From Verrucomicrobiota bacterium (GTDB lineage: Bacteria; Verrucomicrobiota; Verrucomicrobiia; Opitutales; Opitutaceae), in assembly GCA_003641745.1 (NCBI GenBank), contig QNAI01000008.1:1-59324 (forward strand): a DNA stretch of 59,324 bases, in the 5' to 3' direction. A model generated the notes under the pieces. That model was not told the DNA's origin, ran no database searches, and saw only the letters and a program-made list of their open reading frames with translations. Made by a program: the position numbers and the translations under genes. Shown here one piece after another: positions 53,147-59,324 of the stretch (positions are counted from its first letter, which is position 1; the number at the start of each line of letters is the position of its first letter).

Positions 53147-53974
53147 TCAGCCCGCTGACAGCAGGGACTTGAGAAAGGCGATGTCATCCTGAATCAAGGG
53201 AAGCACGGGATCTCCGGAGAGAAATTTTCCGTCCGGGTCGTGATACTCGGCCGTCAGGCAGAGCGGCCCCTGGTAGAAGTGCTTTCGCAAGGTTGAGACG
53301 GCCGTGGCCCACGAGGTCAGTCCGCCCCTTGCGGTCGTCCAATGCGTCTTCCAGGTTTTCACGCCGTCCTCGTCCTCGTTGACCACGCGGTGGATCGCGT
53401 TTTTCAGATTGACCATCGCAAGCCGGGGCGAGGCCACGTCGATTGCGATGGGCTCAGGTTCGCCGGCCAGCGCCGTATGGCCAAGGTCCAGCACGGCGCG
53501 GACACATGCCGGGTTCAAGGGAGCAAGGACGTCCATCAGGCCGACCGCACTGCCGACGAAATCGCCGGCATGGTTTTGCAGCCCGATCACAACCCCCGTC
53601 TCCCGCAATAGGGGCGTCAGACTGTCCGCCGTCTCTTGAAACTTTGCGACCGAAACCCGATATCCCCGCGCAAGGTCTATTCGGAGCATGACCCTCAGGA
53701 TGGGAACCTCCGCCGCCGCACAGGCGCGGACGGCCGCCTCATCAAGATCGCCGGCCACGCTGACGATTTTCAGTCCTCGATCCTTGAACACCCGTTGTGC
53801 CTCGGGCAACGTCTCGAGGGCGTCTTGCGGTTCGACCTGAAACCCGGGCCGGACGGGCAACTCGATGCCGTGGAGTCCCCAGGAGGCCACCTGGTCGGCG
53901 AGCGCCTCCAGGGTCAGTGTCTTCCAGGGCTTGGTGAATACGGTGAGGACCGGATCAATGGCGGGCTGGTTCAT
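53147..53974 (-). CDS. Sugar phosphate isomerase/epimerase-like TIM barrel
   Basis: 275 aa from ATG 53974, 7 bp after the symporter stop; an ATG 14 codons upstream overlaps that stop. Xylose-isomerase-like barrel: ASWGLHGIELPVRPG, KIVSVAGDL, VIGLQNHAGDF, RAVLDLGHTALAG, and LAMVNLKNAIHR; the Glu, Asp and His of the metal site are in order. It probably interconverts a keto or aldo sugar. Coupled with the transporter gene. Confidence 0.8.
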   Translation of the reverse strand: MNQPAIDPVLTVFTKPWKTLTLEALADQVASWGLHGIELPVRPGFQVEPQDALETLPEAQRVFKDRGLKIVSVAGDLDEAAVRACAAAEVPILRVMLRIDLARGYRVSVAKFQETADSLTPLLRETGVVIGLQNHAGDFVGSAVGLMDVLAPLNPACVRAVLDLGHTALAGEPEPIAIDVASPRLAMVNLKNAIHRVVNEDEDGVKTWKTHWTTARGGLTSWATAVSTLRKHFYQGPLCLTAEYHDPDGKFLSGDPVLPLIQDDIAFLKSLLSAG

Positions 53975-53981
53975 CGGTGGA

Positions 53982-55718
53982 TCAGGTCTGGTTTCCGGTT
54001 TTATTGCGGTGGCCAATCCAGATCATGGATACACTGACCAGAGAGATGACGGCGGCAAGCACGAGGATGGTCAATCGACCGGCGGCCTCGTTCGGAAGGG
54101 CCACCATCAATCCCACGAAAAGCCCCACCCCGAGTCCGAGTCTTCCGAGGATCGTCAGCTGGCTGGCATCGTTGGCCTCGCCGACTTCCCTGGCGAAGTC
54201 GATCGGCGTGTGCATGCGACGGAAGAACTCGGTCACGCCTTTTTCGCGTTCTTCCGGGAGTCCACCGGCGAAGGGCAGGGCGGCCAGGAAAGCGCCGGTG
54301 CCGGTGCAGAAGACAGCGAAGAACTTCATCTGGAAGGTCCACTCGGTTTCGAAGAGAGAACCACTGAAAAACCCGAGAGTGGATGGCACAACCGCGCAGC
54401 CGATGGCCGCGAAGGCGATCCATGACGGTGTTTTCCTTACGAACAACCCCCAGAACATCGGAACGGCCATCGGTGTCGCCACCAGCGCCCCCATATCGAG
54501 CATGATCTCAAAGATGCCCTTTCCGTCCTGTTGGGAGAAGTAGATGGCCAGCAGGATGACGATCAGTCCAAGTGCCAGGGTGATCCATCGCGCATATTTC
54601 AGCTGGTTTTCTTCCGGCGACGGCTTGCGACCGCGCCATCGACACCAGTTTGGATAGATGTCGCGGATCAGAATGGCGGCATTCACGTTCAAGCCGGTGT
54701 CCATCGAACTCATGGTTGCGGTCAGAATGGCCACGATGATCATCCCGGTCAGACCGCTGGGAAGCATCTGGAGACTGGCCACGGCGTAGGCGGCTTCAGC
54801 CGGCTTGGCAATCGCCGTCGCGAGGACTTCATTCGAAAAGAGGAGGCGCGCCGTCATTGGCGGGATGAACCAGAAAACTGCCCCGAATAACATCAGAAAC
54901 ATGGCGAGGAGCGCCGCCTTGCGGGCGTTGGCGCCGTCCTTGACCGAGAAATAGCGCGGGGCGGCCTGCAGGGTATTATAGGTGATGACCTGTTTGAGCA
55001 TCATCGCGCTCGCCCATCCCCATGTGAAAGCTCCCGCGAATCGCCCATAGGGGTTGATCACCTGGTAGTCGCTTTGGAGGTTCTGAACCTCGATGGCCTG
55101 CAGAAGTCCGCTGAATCCACCCAGTTCCTTCAGGCAGAGAATCGCCACCAGGATGGTCAGAGGCACCAGGATCAGACCCTGAAGGAAATCGGTGGCCATC
55201 ACCGCCCAGCGACCGCCGGAGGTCGAATAGAACAGCACGACGATGCCGACCACGATGATCACCGTTTTGATGTCATAGCCGAATACAGCGGAACAGAAGA
55301 TGCCGAGCCCATAGAGATGGAGCGAGGAGTAGAGCAGCCGCATCGGCACCAAGGTGAACGCGTAGAGCTTCTGGGTGCCGGGACCAAAACGCAGATTGAT
55401 GATCTCCGGCGCGGTCGTGGCCCGCAACTGCCGCAACCAGGGACCGGTGAAGAGAAAATTGACGAAGAACCCCAGCGCATTGGCGAAATAGATCACCATG
55501 ACCGAGAAGCCCGATTCGTAGGCGACCCCGGCCGCACCGGTGAAAGTCCACGCACTGAAGAGACTCATGAATACGCTCGTGCCCACCAGCCACCAACTGC
55601 CACGGCAGCCGCCCCTCAGATAGTCACTCGTGTTCTCGTTGAACCGCTTGAAAATCCATCCCACGAGCATGAGAAGCACGAGATAGGCGGCGATGACGGC
55701 GTATTCAATCCAAGTCAT
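53982..55718 (-). CDS. Sodium:solute symporter (SSS family)
   Basis: 578 aa from ATG 55718 (MTWIEYAVIAAYLVLLMLVG); an upstream start would add 32 hydrophilic residues. About 13 transmembrane segments; FSAWTFTGAAGVAYE and SSMDTGLNVNAAI are typical SSS sites, the second near the Na2 site. It imports a sugar or acid with sodium ions. First gene of the minus-strand unit with isomerase and dehydrogenase. Confidence 0.9.
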   Translation of the reverse strand: MTWIEYAVIAAYLVLLMLVGWIFKRFNENTSDYLRGGCRGSWWLVGTSVFMSLFSAWTFTGAAGVAYESGFSVMVIYFANALGFFVNFLFTGPWLRQLRATTAPEIINLRFGPGTQKLYAFTLVPMRLLYSSLHLYGLGIFCSAVFGYDIKTVIIVVGIVVLFYSTSGGRWAVMATDFLQGLILVPLTILVAILCLKELGGFSGLLQAIEVQNLQSDYQVINPYGRFAGAFTWGWASAMMLKQVITYNTLQAAPRYFSVKDGANARKAALLAMFLMLFGAVFWFIPPMTARLLFSNEVLATAIAKPAEAAYAVASLQMLPSGLTGMIIVAILTATMSSMDTGLNVNAAILIRDIYPNWCRWRGRKPSPEENQLKYARWITLALGLIVILLAIYFSQQDGKGIFEIMLDMGALVATPMAVPMFWGLFVRKTPSWIAFAAIGCAVVPSTLGFFSGSLFETEWTFQMKFFAVFCTGTGAFLAALPFAGGLPEEREKGVTEFFRRMHTPIDFAREVGEANDASQLTILGRLGLGVGLFVGLMVALPNEAAGRLTILVLAAVISLVSVSMIWIGHRNKTGNQT

Positions 55719-55841
55719 GGGCAGGGTTTCAGGGATGGGGCATGATCGTGAATCGACCCGGACAGAGGCCCGGCTCCAGATGAAGACGATTGACGGCTGA
55801 TTCCGAAACTGCAATTTATAATTATAAAAACATCCCTGGAT

Positions 55842-57128
55842 ATGAAAATCAGCACCTTTCGATTGACCCCGATCGCTCTGACCGACCCCCCGTTGCGGGC
55901 CGCATCAGGCCTCCATGCGCCTTTTGCCCTCCGCCTGATCCTCGAACTGATCGACGGGAACGGGGTGGTTGGGATCAGCGAATCTCCGTGTACGCCGGCC
56001 ATCGAGCAAGCCTTGGAAGCGGTTGGCCCGATCCTGGTCGGAGCGGATCCATGCCGCTTTGTGCCGTTGCTGCTCGAGGTGGAAGAGAGCCTCGGACAGG
56101 GCAGGGAAGGCGCCCGGGGGGACGCGCCCTGGGATCAGCGGGTCCTGGTCCATGTCTTGAGCGCGATCGAAGTGGCGTGCCTGGACCTGGCTGGAAAACA
56201 GCTCGGTCGTTCGCTGGGCGATCTTCTCGGTGGCCGGGTTCGTGACCGGGTGCCGTTCGGCGCCTATCTTTTCTACAAACACGAAGGAGCGGGTGGTGCC
56301 CTCGAGTTCGGGACGGATCCTGAAGCCACCGGGTGGGCGGAAGCACGCCAGAAGCCGGCCATGACGCCCGACGAGATCGTTGCCCAGGCCGTGTCCATGT
56401 GTGCGGCGTTCGGCTTCACCGGAATCAAGTTGAAGGGCGGCGTGCTGCCCCCGGGGGAAGAACGCGATGCGATGATCGCCCTTCGGGATGCCTTTGGCCC
56501 GGACGTGCCGCTCCGACTTGACCCGAACGGAATCTGGAAGGTGGAGACTTCCATTGAAATCGGGAAAACCCTCGAGGGCGTGCTCGAATACTTCGAGGAT
56601 CCCACCCGTGGCCAGGAGGCCATGGCTGAAGTGCGCCGTGCATTGAAGATTCCCCTCGCGACCAATATGTGCACCACCTCGTTCGCGGATCTGCCTTCCA
56701 GCGTTCGACTCGGATCGGAAGACATCATCCTGAGCGACCATCATTTCTGGGGCGGTATTCGGCCCTGCATCGAGTTGGCAAAGCTCTGTCAGGTATTCGG
56801 CCGCGGTGTCTCCATGCATTCGAATTCCCATGCCGGAATCTCCCTGGCCGCCATGGTCCATCTGGGCTCCCTGATCCCGAATCTGGATTACGCCCTCGAC
56901 ACCCATTACCCGTGGCAGTCCGAGGAGGTGATTTCCGAAGGTCGTCTCAGATTCGTGGACGGGCATGTCGCGGTTCCCGAAGGACCCGGCCTTGGGGTCA
57001 CGCTCGATCGGGATGCCTTGGCCCGGCTTCACCAGCAATACCTCGATTGCGGCCTGACTGCGCGGAACGACGCGGTTGAAATGGAGAAGGTGGAGCCGGG
57101 ATGGACCTTTCAGAAAATCCGCTGGTAA
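55842..57128 (+). CDS. Glucarate dehydratase-like enolase-superfamily enzyme
   Basis: 428 aa. The enolase barrel shows K196-x-K198 (GIKLKGGVLPPGEE), D227 and N229 (LRLDPNGIW), E252 (EYFEDPT), D299 (LSDHHFWGGIR) and H330 (HSNSHAGISLA), as in the glucarate dehydratase subgroup. It should dehydrate a C6 acid sugar to a keto-deoxy acid. It is divergent from the symporter gene, 124 bp apart, suggesting a shared regulatory region. Exact substrate unknown. Confidence 0.85.
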   Translation: MKISTFRLTPIALTDPPLRAASGLHAPFALRLILELIDGNGVVGISESPCTPAIEQALEAVGPILVGADPCRFVPLLLEVEESLGQGREGARGDAPWDQRVLVHVLSAIEVACLDLAGKQLGRSLGDLLGGRVRDRVPFGAYLFYKHEGAGGALEFGTDPEATGWAEARQKPAMTPDEIVAQAVSMCAAFGFTGIKLKGGVLPPGEERDAMIALRDAFGPDVPLRLDPNGIWKVETSIEIGKTLEGVLEYFEDPTRGQEAMAEVRRALKIPLATNMCTTSFADLPSSVRLGSEDIILSDHHFWGGIRPCIELAKLCQVFGRGVSMHSNSHAGISLAAMVHLGSLIPNLDYALDTHYPWQSEEVISEGRLRFVDGHVAVPEGPGLGVTLDRDALARLHQQYLDCGLTARNDAVEMEKVEPGWTFQKIRW

Positions 57129-57876
57129 CTACGCGGGGTCAGCATCGGTCCGGCCGCCTCGCTGAGGTTTGAAAATGACTCTGGTATTGGCAAGCGCATT
57201 TGTGAGACAGAACACTTGTTCTCATAGTCTCATAAGATTGGACCAAAAGCTTTTTAAAAGTATGTATACCAATGGGTTACGTAATTATATAGTGGGGATC
57301 ATAAGACCACTGGAAGTGAGGATCGGAGAAATACCTTTTTTCTGCCCACTAATCTGCACGAATCACCACCAATCTAAGGCTACTGCTGGGTTTATTCGTG
57401 GTGATTCGTGGTGATTCGTGCAGATTAGTGGGAGATTCTTCCAATCTCTTGAAACGTTAGGGTTGTGGAACCCCAAAATTAGTTCTTTCACTGCGATGAG
57501 ACGGGCACAGCAGGATTTAAAGGAGGGGATTTGGATGAGGGCTCCAGTTTTTCTTTTGAACAGAAGAACGCTACCGAGTCGAAGACGACCTGACCACAAG
57601 AGCCCAAGGACACCAAGGGCTGGATGCTCTGGTTGAATCCTGAGGGCTTTCTCTCACGTGGCATTAGGAATTGGATACAGGATTGGGGCTCTGTTATGAA
57701 TGTGTCGCTATGGTCGGTACATCGCTTTGCTTGTTGAGGTGCCACATCGTTCGGTAGTGGCGGTTTGACCCGCCCCGAAAAAACGGGAATCCAGTGGTGG
57801 TATAGACGGTGCAAACCATTCGGTTCGAAATGGGCGGTGCCAAAACCCCCGATCGCAATTAATCGAATCGAACCGG
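57129..57876. other. Intergenic, no supported gene; holds a 25-bp palindrome
   Basis: About 750 bp between converging genes. Arms 57345-57369 and 57408-57432 are complementary over 25 bp (cccactaatctgcacgaatc, five more), and the loop holds an extra gtggtgattc copy. A minus-strand open frame at 57488-57880 was judged non-coding. Confidence 0.7.
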
Positions 57877-59324
57877 TCATTTCACTTCATATACCTCCAC
57901 CAACGCCACCCCGGTCCGGTCATCAACGCCCGATACTTGAACCGTGTAAGTTCCGGGCTCAAGCCAGGTCAGCATCGATGCGTCCTTGCTGCCCTGGATC
58001 AATCCAAATGCACCCACGGCAGCCGTGGTGGTTGCGATGTCGGTCGCATCAGGATGATCTGACCAGTTGTCATTGGATGCCACCCAAAGCGCCTCTGGTG
58101 TGGCGTTCTTGTAGATCCGCAGATACGGATCGGACAGTGTTCCATCGACATTGAAGTCAGCGAGTCTTGGCCCGATACCGCGGACCAGGACCTGCTTGGG
58201 CACATCACCCGCTATCACGAAGCCGGCAATCAGGATCTTGCTGTCGGTCCCCACCTCGCCACGAGTCGAGATATTGGACAGGTTGCAGGTAGAGATCAGC
58301 GGATCGAGATCGGCGTCATAGAGTTCCACTAAACCCACGCCCGTCCCATCGAGCCCGGAAACCTTGGCTGTATAGGCTCCTGGCTCCAATGCCATGTAGA
58401 TGGCCGCATCAACACTCCCATCCTCAAAGGGGAAAGCACCCACTCTTTGACAGATGCCGGGAATATCCTCGGATCGCAGGCCCCATGTTTCGTTCGCAGC
58501 AATGGAAGGAGTCGCCGGGTTTGTGTTACGGAAAAGTTCGAGTTTCGGATCGGTGCACACGCCGTTCACCCACTGCCCAAGCGTTGGCCCGATGCCTCGG
58601 ATGAGCACGTCTTTCTGCCCCGCGCCCTCCAGAACAAAGCCCGCAATCATGATTTTCGTGCCCGTGAGGATCTGACCACGGGTGGAAATGTTCATCAGTC
58701 TCTCGGTATCGTAGGGCGGCGCCTTGATACCGAGAGTGACCGATCGGCTGGTAATCGAGTCCCCACCGGCGGTGACGGTCACTGTGTATTGCCCCGATTG
58801 GGCTGCCTGAACATTCGAGAGAGTGAGGGTCGAACTGTCGTTACCAACGATGGTGTCACCGAACTTCCACTGGAAGGTCTCACCCGGAAATCCACCGGTC
58901 AGGACCGTCAATGTTGCCGATGAACCTGGTTCGACTGTGTAGCTCTGAGGGGGTTGGCGGATCTCGAGGACAGGTTTGGGCGGTTCACCCTTCAGCGCCA
59001 GGCTGTGCCCATAACCTGCGGCAATGGCGCTATAGGAATCGGCGGCCGGAACATTTATCTGACCGTAGGTGTTGTCTCCCCATCCGACGATCGAGCCGTC
59101 GCTCTTCAGCGCCAGACTGTGATGGTCGCGCACGGCGATAGCGACAAAGTCATGGCCCACAGGTGGTATCTCCTGACCGGAATCGTCCCATCCCCAAGAG
59201 ACGATTGAGCCGTCTCTCTTCAGCGCCAGACTGTGCCGATCGCCCGCAGCAATCGCGACATAGTCGGTCCCGGCCGGCGGGATTGCCTTGCCGTAGCTGT
59301 CATCTCCCCATCCGACGATCGAAC
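57877..59324 (-). CDS. RCC1-repeat/Ig-like surface protein, 5' end missing
   Basis: The minus frame stays open from 57877 to the right edge (482 codons), so the start lies outside. Order: at least three RCC1-like repeats (about 50 aa each; YVAIAAGDRHSLALK, SIVGWGDN), an Ig-like domain (SATLTVLTGGFPGETFQWKF, SGQYTVTV), and then two copies of a 110-aa unit starting NISTRGQ...G and containing VLIRGIGP (LIRGIGPTLG and LVRGIGPRLA). The last domains are frequent in Verrucomicrobiota extracellular proteins. Probably cell-surface. Confidence 0.85.
   Translation of the reverse strand, partial: SIVGWGDDSYGKAIPPAGTDYVAIAAGDRHSLALKRDGSIVSWGWDDSGQEIPPVGHDFVAIAVRDHHSLALKSDGSIVGWGDNTYGQINVPAADSYSAIAAGYGHSLALKGEPPKPVLEIRQPPQSYTVEPGSSATLTVLTGGFPGETFQWKFGDTIVGNDSSTLTLSNVQAAQSGQYTVTVTAGGDSITSRSVTLGIKAPPYDTERLMNISTRGQILTGTKIMIAGFVLEGAGQKDVLIRGIGPTLGQWVNGVCTDPKLELFRNTNPATPSIAANETWGLRSEDIPGICQRVGAFPFEDGSVDAAIYMALEPGAYTAKVSGLDGTGVGLVELYDADLDPLISTCNLSNISTRGEVGTDSKILIAGFVIAGDVPKQVLVRGIGPRLADFNVDGTLSDPYLRIYKNATPEALWVASNDNWSDHPDATDIATTTAAVGAFGLIQGSKDASMLTWLEPGTYTVQVSGVDDRTGVALVEVYEVK

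Noticed and set aside
55905-57038. 377-aa minus-strand open frame
   Set aside because: Shadow of the glucarate-dehydratase-like gene, which has clear motifs on the plus strand.
57488-57880. 130-aa minus-strand open frame
   Set aside because: Low similarity to anything, overlaps repeats, and carries no start signal; treated as non-coding.
1-59324. CRISPR array or cas genes
   Set aside because: No regularly spaced repeat with unique spacers was seen; the repeats present are palindromes or single copies.
1-59324. Complete insertion sequence or phage
   Set aside because: No transposase, integrase or structural phage gene was found; only repeat and MITE-like remains.

Overview
The window looks like a chromosomal segment of a Verrucomicrobiota bacterium, probably Opitutae-like. 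This is an inference from gene content: a GloVer (TIGR03803) tandem-repeat protein, several sulfatases, DUF1080/LamG-like and DUF1961 secreted proteins, a GH29 fucosidase, a GH172 protein, URO-D-family paralogues, a WxxxDPxxA repeat protein, and abundant short palindromic intergenic repeats. No rRNA, tRNA, CRISPR array or complete insertion sequence was seen.

Layout. (1) 1-189: the 5' end of an unknown gene running off the left edge. (2) 0.37-12.2 kb, + strand: a compact defence island. It holds an SNF2-type helicase, a 59-aa protein, an SMC/RecF-like ATPase, a RhuM protein, a type III modification methylase broken by one in-frame stop and carrying a low-GC recognition-domain segment, a structured intergenic stretch, an Abi_2 HEPN protein, and a type III Res nuclease-helicase coupled to it by an ATGA overlap. 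(3) 12.4-23.8 kb: ordinary genes (cardiolipin synthase, nitrilase-DUF1080 fusion, alpha/beta hydrolase, Tat-exported aldo/keto reductase, sulfatase, OmpR/histidine-kinase pair, repeat protein). (4) 24-28 kb: two secreted proteins, one of GloVer repeats and one extremely Asp-rich. (5) 27.9-43.2 kb, mostly minus strand: an accessory region with a sulfatase, an aldo/keto-reductase-like TIM-barrel protein, URO-D family, DUF1932 dehydrogenase, GH172, a lower-GC methyltransferase, LamG-like, DUF4185-like and DUF1961 proteins. It also has two gene remnants, a MITE-like element and several repeat families. (6) 43.6-48.7 kb: metallophosphoesterase, GH29 alpha-L-fucosidase and a DUF4136 lipoprotein; the last two lie between inverted copies of a 140-160 bp element; then MsrB. 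(7) 48.7-57.1 kb: a catabolic locus with a URO-D-like protein, RraA-family aldolase, FAD oxidoreductase, MDR dehydrogenase, TIM-barrel isomerase, sodium:solute symporter and glucarate-dehydratase-like enolase-superfamily enzyme. (8) 57.9 kb to the end: the 3' part of an RCC1/Ig surface protein.

How the parts may work together. The defence island has the parts of a restriction system (Mod, Res) wrapped around an RNase-type abortive-infection gene and preceded by a helicase/small protein/ATPase module; this is the best candidate for an incompletely described system. The 48.7-57 kb locus reads as uptake plus non-phosphorylative oxidation/dehydration/aldol cleavage of a sugar or sugar acid, with substrate unknown. 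Sulfatases, fucosidase and secreted LamG-like proteins fit breakdown of sulfated polysaccharide. Palindromic repeats sit repeatedly at convergent gene ends and may act as bidirectional terminators.
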